Shown one piece after another: positions 25,603-34,148 of a stretch of 54,173 bases of DNA (positions within the stretch are counted from its first letter, which is position 1; each line of letters starts with the position of its first letter). The position numbers and the translations under genes were made by a program. The notes below the pieces were generated by a model that worked only from the letters and a program-made list of their open reading frames with translations, did no database searches and had not been told where the DNA came from. Origin of the DNA: Actinomycetes bacterium (GTDB lineage: Bacteria > Planctomycetota > Phycisphaerae > JAACET01); assembly GCA_030614915.1 (NCBI GenBank), contig JAUXAG010000016.1:1-54173 (forward strand). The letters run 5' to 3'.

Positions 25603-27351
25603 ATGACAGGCAAGAAAATGCTAGCGATGACAATTATGGTAGTTTTAATTTTTGTCGTTCCTAAAATAGCCCGTGGCAGTAATGACAATGTCGAAGGCAT
25701 TTGGCAGGGAACTCTAAATGCACCAGGGCTTGAACTCAGAGTCGTATTTAGGATTTCTCGAAAGTCTGACGGCACTCTTACTGCCACTATTGATAGTCCT
25801 GACCAAGGAGCATTTGGTATTCCTGTAGATGAAGTTACTTTTGAAAACGGCAAATTGTATATTGAGTCAAAACGCATCCAGGGAATTTTTGAGGGAAAGA
25901 TAAATGAAGATGCCTCGGCGATCGAAGGACAGTGGAAACAAGGAAGCGGACGATTACCGCTTGTGGTTAAGCGTGTCACAAAAGTCCCTGAAATCCACCG
26001 ACAGCAGCAACTTGATAAAAAACCCAGACATTCTAAGCTGATCCCACCTGATAAACTCAAGGAAGACCTCGGCTTTCTCTTCAAAACAATCGAAGAAGTA
26101 CACCCCAACATGTATGCATATACAAGCAAAGAGTCCTTTGCTAAACTTCGCGAGGAATTATATGGGGACATCGTTCATCCCATGAATAATAGAGAGTTTT
26201 ACAGAGTTGTTGCCCCAGCTGTCGCCGCACTAAAAAACGGTCATACGTATCTATGCCCATTTTCATTAACAGGTGAGGATAAGGTTTTTCCAATAGGCTT
26301 GCATTGGAACGGCGAAGATGTAATTCTGCAGAATGATTATGCGGGCAATACTCTACCTTTAGGTGGCACAGTATTGGCTATCAACGGTAAAGATGCCCGC
26401 AAAGTAATCCAAAAGATAGCCCGTTATTTCCCAGATGAGTGCAAAGAAACAAATCCTCGCGCAATAGAACACTATGGATTTTTGTGGATTTGGCTTTGGC
26501 TTGAATATGGACAGGACGATTCGCTAGATTTAAAAATCAAAAACACTGATGGAGAAATCAAGGAGTATTCCATTAAACCCATAAGTCTCGAAGAAATTTT
26601 TAGAGTAAACGAAAGTTTGAATAAAAACAAAGACGCATTAGTATCATATAAGCATATAGCCAAATACAATGCAGGAATAATAGAGATCAATTCTTTCGGT
26701 GGCGGTTCAGCGGAATTCCGCAAATTTTTGGAGAGCACTTTCAGCCAGATTAAGAAAGATAAAGTATCAAATTTGATTGTTGATATTAGGAAGAATAAAG
26801 GTGGCAATAGCGGCCTTGGTGATATTCTACTAGATTATTTGACCAATAAAAGCTTCAGACAATTTGAAGAATACCAAGAAAAAGTTTCAGTTCAGGCAGG
26901 TAATTTACGGAAGATTCAGCAAAATATACGTAAAGCCAAAGCCCAAATCGGTTCCGTAATAACCAATAAGGTTTCTTTTATACAACCTAAAGATAATCCC
27001 TTGCGTTTTAAAGGTCGCAAGTTTGTACTGGCAGGCCGGACAACATATTCTTCGGCGAATTCATTCGCTTCAGCCATAAAGTGCTTTGATATCGCAACTT
27101 TGATCGGAGAGGAAACAGGGGGAACAACAACAGCTTATGGTGATTGTTTGCACTTTAGTTTACCTAATTCTAAACTACGGTTCGATGTAGCATATAAATA
27201 CTTTGTTGAAGCCGGTGGTAAGCCTGATGGCCACGGGGTCATTCCTGATTATGAAGTAAAACAAAAACCCGAAGACACGGCACAAGGGCTTGATACTGTT
27301 TTGCAGTTCGCCCTTGACCTAATCAAAAAGCAAAATATATCTGCGAATTGA
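25603..27351 (+). CDS. Secreted S41-family (C-terminal processing-like) serine peptidase
   Basis: 582 aa. Signal peptide at 1-25 (MTGKKMLAMTIMVVLIFVVP). Residues 30-125 form a small beta domain (VEGIWQGTLNAPGLELRVVF). From about 145 comes an S41 architecture: LKEDLGFLFKTIEEVHPNMY, AVAALKNGHTYLCP, GGTVLAINGKDARKVIQ, GIIEINSFGGGSAEFRKFLE, NLIVDIRKNKGGNSGLGDIL and the catalytic serine region FVLAGRTTYSSANSFASAIK, then GEETGGTTTAYGDCLHFSLP and DGHGVIPDYEV. AAAGGA lies 9 bases before ATG 25603. The gene is much more AT-rich than its surroundings, together with the next gene. Exported, periplasmic or lipoprotein-processing role likely. Confidence 0.87.
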   Translation: MTGKKMLAMTIMVVLIFVVPKIARGSNDNVEGIWQGTLNAPGLELRVVFRISRKSDGTLTATIDSPDQGAFGIPVDEVTFENGKLYIESKRIQGIFEGKINEDASAIEGQWKQGSGRLPLVVKRVTKVPEIHRQQQLDKKPRHSKLIPPDKLKEDLGFLFKTIEEVHPNMYAYTSKESFAKLREELYGDIVHPMNNREFYRVVAPAVAALKNGHTYLCPFSLTGEDKVFPIGLHWNGEDVILQNDYAGNTLPLGGTVLAINGKDARKVIQKIARYFPDECKETNPRAIEHYGFLWIWLWLEYGQDDSLDLKIKNTDGEIKEYSIKPISLEEIFRVNESLNKNKDALVSYKHIAKYNAGIIEINSFGGGSAEFRKFLESTFSQIKKDKVSNLIVDIRKNKGGNSGLGDILLDYLTNKSFRQFEEYQEKVSVQAGNLRKIQQNIRKAKAQIGSVITNKVSFIQPKDNPLRFKGRKFVLAGRTTYSSANSFASAIKCFDIATLIGEETGGTTTAYGDCLHFSLPNSKLRFDVAYKYFVEAGGKPDGHGVIPDYEVKQKPEDTAQGLDTVLQFALDLIKKQNISAN

Positions 27352-27417
27352 GTGGCTAAACCACCTTTTTGGGTTCATACATTTCGCTAAAGGATTGAAC
27401 GAGGTTCATAAAAGAAT

Positions 27418-28188
27418 ATGCAAGAAATCATACAGTTTGGTGTTATGGCAGGTGTCTTTGCGGTTATCGGTGCGGCAGTCTACGGACTGGCAAGACTACT
27501 AAGGTGTAAGATGTTTTTGCCTATTTTGCCAAAACCTAAACAGAGTACGTGGTATGCGCTATTGGCGGTAGGGCTTAGCCTATTAATGGCAATACTGATC
27601 ACGATAATCGCAGTACGTTGGAAAGGACCGAGAACTGGTGAAGATATTGAAGTCTACGAGCTTAGACATCTAATACCGCAAATTATATTCCTGGCTATCT
27701 GGGTAGTTCCGGCTGTGATGGTGATGGTAGTAAGGCGAGAATCTTTGGAAACTGCTGGAATTACCTCTCGTAATTTATGGCAATCACTTATAATTGGTTT
27801 ATTGCTCGCTTTGTCTGCCTTTTACTTTCAGCCAGGTGGTTTTCTCGGGAAGATTGTCAATATTCGCTCTCATCATGCCGTTGCTTTTGCTTATTATTTT
27901 TTTATTGCGTTTGGTGAGGAATTTCTTTTCCGAGGGTTCTTGCAGACTCGTTTAGTCTGCCGGTGTGGAAATGTAAAAGGGTGGCTAATAACAGCAGTTA
28001 TATTTGCGTATGGGCATCTGCCTTACAACATGTTCATAAATGGAGCATCATTTTTTGATGCAGTTCTTGCCTCCACTAGCCTGATTCCAATCGGGCTTCT
28101 GATAGGATTTGTTATGTTACGCACAAGAAACTTAGTTGCGCCGTTGGTATTTCATATATTTGTTAATTGGGTTACAGTGTTCAAATAG
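27418..28188 (+). CDS. CPBP-family intramembrane metalloprotease (CAAX protease-like)
   Basis: 256 aa, six to eight membrane helices. The family's zinc motifs are present: FGEEFLFRGFLQTRLV (EExxxR), FAYGHLPYN (first His) and FHIFVNWV (second His region). CPBP proteins are Rce1-like proteases, often for bacteriocin immunity or peptide processing. The gene follows the S41 peptidase by 66 bases; the gap carries two copies of GGTTCATA (27371 and 27403 region). Both genes are AT-rich and likely acquired together as a secreted-protease/membrane-protease pair. Confidence 0.87.
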   Translation: MQEIIQFGVMAGVFAVIGAAVYGLARLLRCKMFLPILPKPKQSTWYALLAVGLSLLMAILITIIAVRWKGPRTGEDIEVYELRHLIPQIIFLAIWVVPAVMVMVVRRESLETAGITSRNLWQSLIIGLLLALSAFYFQPGGFLGKIVNIRSHHAVAFAYYFFIAFGEEFLFRGFLQTRLVCRCGNVKGWLITAVIFAYGHLPYNMFINGASFFDAVLASTSLIPIGLLIGFVMLRTRNLVAPLVFHIFVNWVTVFK

Positions 28189-28223
28189 CTATTTGAGGAA
28201 TAGGGGACAGTTACTATTTTGTG

Positions 28224-29045
28224 TCATTGCAGCAGCGATCTAATCAGCTCGGCGTCGGCCTTGAAGCCGACAGCCGGGGCCGGCTCGAGCTCCAGGGGCT
28301 CAACCTCGACGGGCAACTGGGCAATAGCCAGGTTATAAGTCCGCTGCAGGAGCCAGCGCAGATTGACCGCATCGTGGACATTGTAACATAAGAGGCTCCC
28401 AAGGGCACGGGGAGTTGCCCGCAGGTGTTCCTGCCAGAGCAGCACAGCCAGAAAACCATCGACGTCCTGGAGCTCGGCTGGGCGAGCCAACCCCATGGCC
28501 TGTTCGCAGGCCTTGAGCCCGCCGCGGTAGCCCAACCGGGCCAGAACATATCGCAAATCAATGTGAGCGGCTGGCAGGTAAAACCCGCCGAACTCGCGCC
28601 GCAGAAAGGGCAGGTCGAAACATTTGCCGTTGTAACTGACGATCAGGGCAAAGGAGCTGATATAGTCGGGGAACTCTTCCAGGTTTTGATCGTGAACAAA
28701 GGTGCGAACCTCCCGGCCGTCAAAGGTGGCGATGGTGGTGACATAATCGCTGTCCGAACCCAGGCCGGTCGTTTCGATATCGAAGAACAGGCAACTATGT
28801 TTGAACTCCGGGTAAATCCGCCAGAGCTGGTTGGCCGACAGCAGCTCGGCAAAAAAGCCGGCGTCCTGAGCGTCCAGAGCCCGCTGGGATTTTTCGATCC
28901 AGCGGAAGATTTTCTCCTGGGTTCTGGGGCCCAGCTGCCGCGGATTTGCCAGGCAACATTCCCAGTCAGCCAGACCTCTCTGCCAGAGCTTTTGCTCGGT
29001 GGCCGAGCCCACGCCGGGAATGTGCAGAAACGATTTGCGCAGCAT
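28224..29045 (-). CDS. YprB-like ribonuclease H-fold exonuclease
   Basis: 273 aa. The N-terminal 50 residues contain a helix-hairpin-helix element (HIPGVGSATEQKLWQRGLAD). The DEDD exonuclease core follows: LFFDIETTGLGSDSDYVTTI, ALIVSYNGKCFDLPFLRREF, AHIDLRYVLARLGYRGGLKA and CYNVHDAVNLRWLLQRTYN, giving the four acidic residues and the His. Predicted 3'-5' exonuclease on DNA or RNA. ATG 29045. Downstream of the cysteine-hydrolase-like gene but separated by a terminator. Confidence 0.87.
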   Translation of the reverse strand: MLRKSFLHIPGVGSATEQKLWQRGLADWECCLANPRQLGPRTQEKIFRWIEKSQRALDAQDAGFFAELLSANQLWRIYPEFKHSCLFFDIETTGLGSDSDYVTTIATFDGREVRTFVHDQNLEEFPDYISSFALIVSYNGKCFDLPFLRREFGGFYLPAAHIDLRYVLARLGYRGGLKACEQAMGLARPAELQDVDGFLAVLLWQEHLRATPRALGSLLCYNVHDAVNLRWLLQRTYNLAIAQLPVEVEPLELEPAPAVGFKADAELIRSLLQ

Positions 29046-29162
29046 TGTCGGACCTGACTACCAGGTGAGTCGAATGTTTTGCCCACATTGCCAAAGGTAT
29101 CATTTACAGGTCAGGGGCTCAACGATTTTGTTATCAGGGGGATGGGCTCGAAGGCGCAAAGA

Positions 29163-29195
29163 AAATCCGCGCCGCCATGAGAAAGACGCGGATTT
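29163..29195 (-). terminator. Intrinsic terminator of the cysteine-hydrolase-like gene
   Basis: AAATCCGCG (29163-29171) pairs perfectly with CGCGGATTT (29187-29195). Read leftward, the stem is followed by TTTCTTT, so it suits a terminator 49 bases after the stop at 29244. Confidence 0.6.
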
Positions 29196-29243
29196 GGAAA
29201 TTCTTTATAGTACGTCGACAGAGTCAGCGTCCCGAACGAGCCC

Positions 29244-30161
29244 TCAACTCACGCTGGCAACAGACCCGGCAGAAGGGACAGTGGCCCGCTTGGCAGGGCT
29301 CTTGCCGTTACGACCGTTGCCTCCGGATTTGACCTTGGTTTTCTTGCCATTACGGCCGTTGCCGCCGCGTACTTTGCTTTTCTTGCCATTACCTTTGCCC
29401 TTACCGTTGCCGCCCGGCCTCAGGACAGCAGCAACCACTCGGGCAATGGTTCTGCCGGCGGGCACTTCGCGGGCCAGTCGAGGCTGCATGGTGGGTGCCA
29501 ATTCTCTAGCGGTAATAACGCGGGCACCTTTGGCCATCATCAGTCGCAGAGCCATTTGGGCCTGATGGTTATCTCGGCTGGCCGCGGCGTCAATGACCAA
29601 CTTGACCTGTTTGCCTCGGGCCAACAAACCTAGCACGGTGTACTTGACCGCTTCCTCGACGGCCAAGCCGAAGACCACATACTCGCCAACCTGCATTCGG
29701 GTGAGTAGCCTGTCGAATTTGGGGTGCTCGAAGGGGTCCGCCCCGCGCTTCTCGAAGATTACCTGCTGACAGCGGCGCAGCAGTCCCGGGGGCAGGTCGG
29801 TATTGCCGTTCGGGGCGAAGCTGGCCCGGCTGGCCAACAGAGCAAAGGCGGGCTTCTTCTGGCCGTTGGTCCCTTCGAGACAACCGTTATTGGCTGGGGG
29901 GGATACCGAACCGTTCTCCCGCAGGCACATGGTCGTGGATATGACCGGGTACCCGCGGCATCTGGCGCAGCGGAAAAGTTTGGCCACCATGGGGGCGATT
30001 CGGCCTGCCTGGGGGAAGTAGTCCGCTCCGTGTGGATACATAAAATCACGCTGGGTATCCACGTCAATAAACACCCGCGTGATTCTACGCAATCCCGAGC
30101 CTCGGCTGTAAACCAAGCCTTCCTTGGCTGACCTGACCATCCTGTCAGCACCATTAGACAT
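29244..30161 (-). CDS. Isochorismatase/cysteine hydrolase-fold protein lacking the catalytic Cys, with Lys/Gly-rich tail
   Basis: ATG 30161 is chosen because GGAGGAG lies 3 bases upstream; 305 aa. The fold is clear: RVFIDVDTQRDFMYPHGADY with the catalytic Asp, VISTTMCLRENGSV, VIFEKRGADPFEHPKFDRLL with the Lys, and VVFGLAVEEAVKYTVLGLLA. In active nicotinamidase/isochorismatase enzymes the last segment reads G-hydrophobic-x-x-D/E-x-C-V; here the Cys position is Ala. Residues from about 245 are a low-complexity basic tail built of GGNGKGKGNGKKSK- and GGNGRNGKKTK-like units ending SPAKRA. The tail suggests nucleic-acid or polyanion binding. Likely a non-catalytic relative; role unknown. Confidence 0.8.
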   Translation of the reverse strand: MSNGADRMVRSAKEGLVYSRGSGLRRITRVFIDVDTQRDFMYPHGADYFPQAGRIAPMVAKLFRCARCRGYPVISTTMCLRENGSVSPPANNGCLEGTNGQKKPAFALLASRASFAPNGNTDLPPGLLRRCQQVIFEKRGADPFEHPKFDRLLTRMQVGEYVVFGLAVEEAVKYTVLGLLARGKQVKLVIDAAASRDNHQAQMALRLMMAKGARVITARELAPTMQPRLAREVPAGRTIARVVAAVLRPGGNGKGKGNGKKSKVRGGNGRNGKKTKVKSGGNGRNGKSPAKRATVPSAGSVASVS

Positions 30162-30652
30162 GGTCTCCTCCGATCTCTCGAACCCTTCTGTGTTCTCTCT
30201 CGGGCACCGGGTTCTTTGCCGGGACAAATCAGTCCCGGCGGCCATGAATTTATCCTTCTTCCAAACTCTCCGACTCTCTCGGGCTGTAACGATTTCGCCG
30301 GGTCCAACCGACCCCAGCGGCCATGGACTCACCTTCTGTGCAACTAGCTGGCACCGTGTGAAAGCCACGAGCGGCCCACAGGGCTCTCCGAGCAATTGCT
30401 GCGGCAAAAAGCCATCAAACGGCAGGTCGTCAGTGTGCATCCATGCGTAAAGGTGCAGACCGATTGGTATGTTTCTTAGCCGACTTAGCTGGGCAACTAT
30501 CCTACAAAGCCCAAAGCCGGCCGCAGGAGTGTCATTCGGTAGCCCGGCACTGATGGCCGAGCTGGTAGAAGTGCTTGCCGAACGGCAGCTCCGTGCTTAA
30601 TCTTCTCTAGTGGTCTGCTCCTCAAAAACGACTGCTCGATCTGTATACAAAA
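30162..30652. other. Intergenic region with a GC-rich hairpin
   Basis: A perfect 8-bp hairpin GCCGGGAC/GTCCCGGC lies at 30218-30239, 57 bases ahead of the cysteine-hydrolase-like start and so in its leader. Phrases near GGCCATGAATTTATCCTT and GGCCATGGACTCACCTT (about 30240 and 30321) are loosely repeated. A tentative small frame lies at 30469-30600 (separate entry). Nothing else is recognised. Confidence 0.35.
30469..30600 (+). CDS. Tentative 43-codon small ORF
   Basis: ATG 30469 to TAA 30600 encodes a short peptide opening MFLSRLSWATILQSPKPAAG and ending ALMAELVEVLAERQLRA. Codon choice (GCC, CTG, GTG, CGG) resembles the host's genes and the end is an amphipathic helix. There is no good Shine-Dalgarno site (AAAGGTG about 15 bases upstream) and no homologue I recognise. 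It may be a gene fragment or chance. Confidence 0.22.
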   Translation: MFLSRLSWATILQSPKPAAGVSFGSPALMAELVEVLAERQLRA

Positions 30653-30676
30653 TGAACCGGCTTTCGAACCGGTTCA
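30653..30676 (-). terminator. Intrinsic terminator overlapping the PilZ stop codon
   Basis: TGAACCGG (30653-30660) and CCGGTTCA (30669-30676) pair over 8 bp with an 8-base loop. Read leftward the stem starts at the PilZ TGA stop and is followed by TTTTGT. Confidence 0.6.
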
Positions 30677-31063
30677 AAATGACAGCTTGAAACTTTCCCG
30701 GAAAGCGGCTCCAACACCCATCCGGCGGTTGGCGGTGCGTCCGGCCGAGCCCGACGGCTTTTCCGTGCGCACCACTCTGGCCACGCTGCTGACTCGGCCC
30801 TGATAAGGAAAATGACCCTCCCCCGGGGGGATGGTCATTTCGATATCCAGGAGCTCGCCTTTTCGCAGGTCGTCCAAGACGGTCTCGAAATAAATACCGC
30901 CGGTACTTACGTCTCGGGTCACAGTGCGGTGTTGCCCCGCGGCCGATTCGGTCACGCGACGGAACTCCAGGGGCAACTGCATCTGGAGCCGACGGTGCTT
31001 CCTCCGCTCGGGCGGAAGCGAGGCCGCATCCTGCATTCCAGTCTGTTGAGAAATTCCTTCCAT
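30674..31063 (-). CDS. PilZ domain protein
   Basis: 129 aa. A stand-alone c-di-GMP receptor domain: the RxxxR switch appears as ERRKHRRLQMQLPLEFRRV (residues 19-37) and the second motif as TRDVSTGGIYFETVLDDLRK (D-x-S-x-x-G). It is followed by strands ELLDIEMTIPPGEG and GRVSSVARVVRTEK. Both ligand motifs are intact, so c-di-GMP binding is likely. It lies divergently from a polysaccharide sugar transferase 476 bases away, hinting at control of exopolysaccharide or attachment. Confidence 0.87.
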   Translation of the reverse strand: MEGISQQTGMQDAASLPPERRKHRRLQMQLPLEFRRVTESAAGQHRTVTRDVSTGGIYFETVLDDLRKGELLDIEMTIPPGEGHFPYQGRVSSVARVVRTEKPSGSAGRTANRRMGVGAAFRESFKLSF

Positions 31064-31539
31064 TAGTCCATCCGGGCCGCGAAGTGCTGCTCTCTCCCTG
31101 GACCAATTCCATAAGATCTGACATTATATTTCGCAAAATGCTTGCCAGCCGACTTGAAGAACCGAATCCATCCAACTGACCGTCTAAAAGCATAACCTAA
31201 AACAAGGCTTACGTAAAGGGGCCGAGGAAGTTTTTTTTGTACGGCTCCCCCGCGGCCTCCGCCTATGTTGACAATTGGCAACACAGGAAACAAGGCCACA
31301 AGCTCATATTTGCATAATTTGTGTAGCCATAAGTAGATATAGGTGATCTAGTCGGGTTGCTCCGGGGCAACACATTTGCAGGTTTGCAGCCAAAATATCG
31401 GACGGTCTGAGCCCATCATGGCCTGCTGGGGCAGGTGTTGGCGGACCGGTCCGCGGCGGCAATTGGGTTGTCTGGCCGAGTCAGGGAGGTTATATTGGCC
31501 GCCGACCCAGTGGGCTCGACAAGCCGGAGAACAGCCTTG
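31064..31539. other. Divergent intergenic region between PilZ and sugar transferase genes
   Basis: No gene is seen. An AT-rich part at 31290-31345 could hold the rightward promoter: TTGCAT (31310-31315), an 18-bp spacer and TAGATA (31334-31339). A perfect TTGACA at 31268 lacks a matching -10. A long leader of about 200 bases would precede the transferase. Confidence 0.3.
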
Positions 31540-32148
31540 ATGGCCAAATGGTACCTACCTCTCAAACGCCTGGCGGATATATTAGCTGCCGGGGTGCTGC
31601 TGATCGTGCTGAGCCCGCTGTTTGTGCTGGTAGTCATTGCCTTGAAATTATCGGACCGCAGGGCGGTGTTCTTCAGCCAGAAAAGGTCCGGCCTGGGGGG
31701 CCGGGAATTCACCATTTATAAGTTCCGCACCATGCGGGCCGATCGAAAGCACGACCCCTTCGAGTACGTCCCGGCGGGGCACTCGGACATCACGGCCGTC
31801 GGGCGAATGCTGCGACGGCTAAAACTGGACGAGACCCCACAGCTCTGGAACATCTTGAAAGGTGACATGTCGCTGATAGGTCCAAGGCCCACGGTACCCG
31901 AGCAGGTGGTCCGCTACAACGATTTCGAGCGTCGCCGGCTGGAGGCTCGGCCGGGGCTTACCGGCCTGGCCCAGATCAACGGGGGTATCCTCCTGCCCTG
32001 GCCCGAGCGAATCAAATGGGACGTCTATTATGTCCAGCACCTGGGCCCCGCACTTGATCTGCGGATCGCCTTTAAGACCGTCATCGTCATCCTGGCCGGG
32101 GATAAGAAATTCACCCGGACCATCGAACAGGCCAAACCAAGCGAATAG
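31540..32148 (+). CDS. Bacterial sugar transferase (undecaprenyl-phosphate glycosyl-1-phosphate transferase type)
   Basis: 202 aa from ATG 31540 (GGAGA 10 bases upstream); the frame is open further upstream but without coding character. It is the short, monotopic type with one re-entrant helix: KRLADILAAGVLLIVLSPLF. Catalytic-core motifs: FFSQKRSGLGGREFTIYKFR followed by TMRAD, LKLDETPQLWNILKGDMSLI followed by GPRPTVPEQ, and RPGLTGLAQINGG. It loads the first sugar phosphate onto a polyprenyl carrier for exopolysaccharide or glycan synthesis. No other polysaccharide genes lie beside it. Confidence 0.92.
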   Translation: MAKWYLPLKRLADILAAGVLLIVLSPLFVLVVIALKLSDRRAVFFSQKRSGLGGREFTIYKFRTMRADRKHDPFEYVPAGHSDITAVGRMLRRLKLDETPQLWNILKGDMSLIGPRPTVPEQVVRYNDFERRRLEARPGLTGLAQINGGILLPWPERIKWDVYYVQHLGPALDLRIAFKTVIVILAGDKKFTRTIEQAKPSE

Positions 32149-32169
32149 GCCCTGACCATGTTCAATAGA

Positions 32170-32207
32170 AAGGCCCGAGGCTTTGAGCGTCAAAGCCCCG
32201 GGGCCTT
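32170..32207. terminator. Bidirectional hairpin terminator
   Basis: AAGGCCC...GGCTTTGA, loop GCG, TCAAAGCC...GGGCCTT forms a long interrupted stem between convergent genes (sugar transferase and DUF4870). The plus-strand tail has only a short T-run (TTATT). Confidence 0.6.
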
Positions 32208-32241
32208 ATTCATGCTGCCCGAATCCTAAGTCCTTGATTGC

Positions 32242-32613
32242 TTACTTGATAAACCTGATACATAAAGGATAGCGGTACCTTTCACCACTGTTGGCCTTCA
32301 TAGCAGCGATAATAACCATAACTATGTTGAATATATACACAGCAGAAAGAAGCAAAAAGCCAATTAGCACAAACATCAGCACTATTGAGATCATCACATA
32401 AATGGCTATAGATATCTGAAAATTGAGAGCTTCTTTCCCATTATCGTCAATCAGAGATGATTCATCCTTCTTAATTAGCCAGATAACCAGTGGCGGAATA
32501 AACCCAATTAAACCGCCCAGGTGACAGAGCATTGCCCAGGTTCGCTCCTGCTTCTGGTCCATGCCGGCCGGCTTTTGAGCTACTTCAGATTGGTTTTGCT
32601 GAGCTTCATCCAT
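32242..32613 (-). CDS. DUF4870 (Tic20-like) membrane protein
   Basis: 123 aa with two to three membrane helices. The family pattern is present: QERTWAMLCHLGGLIGFIPP, LVIWLIKKDESSLIDDNGKE, ALNFQISIAIYVMISIV, then a C-terminal hydrophobic hairpin and KANSGERYRYPLCIRFIK. Function of the family is unknown. ATG 32613 has AAGGAGG 8 bases upstream. Composition is slightly AT-rich. Confidence 0.88.
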   Translation of the reverse strand: MDEAQQNQSEVAQKPAGMDQKQERTWAMLCHLGGLIGFIPPLVIWLIKKDESSLIDDNGKEALNFQISIAIYVMISIVLMFVLIGFLLLSAVYIFNIVMVIIAAMKANSGERYRYPLCIRFIK

Positions 32614-32811
32614 GATCGTGCCTCCTTTTTGGCTAAGACTTGAACCTGACGATACCCCAACTTGTACGACTTGGACTTGGCGTGTACAGATCTAAGCACC
32701 CGGGGCTGCTGGTTTCGCTTGTAATGATATGTCGCCGACGTTGGATCGGCAAGGCCTTAGATGGGCCTTTTTCCAGGCCAGTTGCGTGTGGGCTAGTGTT
32801 TGTCTTCGGGC

Positions 32812-33771
32812 TCAAACGCCTGATTCACTGGGTTTGAGATGATTTGGATGTCGCTTGGTATTGCCATATGGTTCGACGTGGATGGTGATCTCGGCTACTT
32901 CGGGCAATTGCTGGAGGACTCGCTGTTTGACACGCTCGGCGATATCGTGGCCGGCGGTAACCGAAATGTTCGGATCGACCTCGATGTGAGCGTCGGTAAG
33001 GACGTGGGCCCCAGCTGAGCGGGCTCGAACCTTGTGCACCAGCAGGACTCCGGGGGTCTGGGCGATTATCTCCAGCAGCTCCTTGGGCACGTGCGACTCG
33101 GGCACGGTGTCCAGCAGCTCGGCTACGGCTGGGACGATAATCTTGTAAGCGGCGTGGAAGAGAAAAATGCAAACCACCAGGGCCCCGATGTGGTCCAGAA
33201 AGGCCCACTCCGGTGGCAGGAGGATAGCGGCCAATACGGCCAGGCCGGCCGGCAAGGAACTGAGGGCGTCGCTACGGTGGTGCCAGGCATTGGCCAGAAG
33301 GGCCATCGAAGAGGTCTTTCGGCCCACACGCCTGGTCCAGTGATACATGGTCTCCTTGGAGACGATACTGATCCCCGCAGCAATCAGGGCGATCAGGCGC
33401 GGAGGCTCGAGGTGTTCTTGCTGAATCTCGCGCAACGAACCATAGGCTATACCCGCACCGATCACGGCCAGGAATACGCCCATGAACAGGGAGATGATCG
33501 TTTCAATCCGTTCGTGCCCGAAGGGGTGTCTCTCGTCGCGGGGCCTGCTCCAAGCCCGAATGCCCAGCAGCAACACCAGGTCTGTGCCGAAGTCGGAGAC
33601 GCTGTGGACGGCATCGGCAACGATGGCCTGGCTGTGGCCCACGATACCGCAGACGAGCTTCAGGACGGTCAGAAAGACATTCAAAAGCAGACCAATCCAG
33701 GTGATCCGCTTGACTTGGCGGTTGCGCCCAACAGCGGGAAGATGATGGTGATGATCGTGTCCAGCGGCCAT
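32812..33771 (-). CDS. Cation diffusion facilitator (CDF) metal transporter
   Basis: 319 aa. Six-helix efflux pump for Zn2+, Fe2+ or Mn2+ driven by protons. The N-terminus has a His cluster (MAAGHDHHHHLP). The metal site motifs are HSQAIVADAVHSVSDFGTDL (HxxxD) and LLANAWHHRSDALSSLPAGL (HxxxD). The C-terminal cytoplasmic ferredoxin-like domain reads PGVLLVHKVRARSAGAHVLT, DAHIEVDPNISVTAGHDIAE. With HxxxD at both helices the profile suits Fe/Mn/Zn-type CDFs. Monocistronic. Confidence 0.92.
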   Translation of the reverse strand: MAAGHDHHHHLPAVGRNRQVKRITWIGLLLNVFLTVLKLVCGIVGHSQAIVADAVHSVSDFGTDLVLLLGIRAWSRPRDERHPFGHERIETIISLFMGVFLAVIGAGIAYGSLREIQQEHLEPPRLIALIAAGISIVSKETMYHWTRRVGRKTSSMALLANAWHHRSDALSSLPAGLAVLAAILLPPEWAFLDHIGALVVCIFLFHAAYKIIVPAVAELLDTVPESHVPKELLEIIAQTPGVLLVHKVRARSAGAHVLTDAHIEVDPNISVTAGHDIAERVKQRVLQQLPEVAEITIHVEPYGNTKRHPNHLKPSESGV

Positions 33772-33974
33772 ATCAGCCCCAATCCCGGGTGAAAACCATT
33801 GTGTTAACCGTACTCGCTGAGCGAGCCGGGGTCAACCTCCCGGCCGGAGGGCATACGCGCAGACCCTGAGTCTGGGCAGTTGCGCCCGGACCGCCAAAGG
33901 CGATAATTAGACCTCAAGAAATATGCTATCCGTATCAACCAGGGGCAGGATCAACCGGGCTTAACCGGCCGGAC

Positions 33975-34148
33975 CTAGTCCGCCATCGTAATAGCTTCGG
34001 CGGGGCACTCATCGACACAGACACCGCAGTCGGTGCAGAGAGTCTCATCAACAACGGCCTTATCGTCGCACTTGATGGCCTCGGCTGGACAAGTATCGAC
34101 GCAGGCCTCACAGGCTGTGCAGGTATCGGCATCAACTTTTGCTGGCAT
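33975..34148 (-). CDS. 2[4Fe-4S] ferredoxin
   Basis: 57 aa, clostridial type. Two cluster motifs: CTACEACVDTCPAEAI and CTDCGVCVDECPAEAI. ATG 34148 (MPAKVDADTC) with AAAGG 9 bases upstream; the longer frame to 34244 is rejected because it is rich in unlikely sequence. A low-potential electron carrier, which supports an anaerobic lifestyle. Stands alone. Confidence 0.93.
   Translation of the reverse strand: MPAKVDADTCTACEACVDTCPAEAIKCDDKAVVDETLCTDCGVCVDECPAEAITMAD

Noticed and set aside
30455-30600. c-di-GMP (GEMM-I) riboswitch-like text near PilZ
   Set aside because: Words such as CAAAGCC and GGTAGC occur, but the stems do not pair as in the aptamer and no gene lies downstream on that strand.
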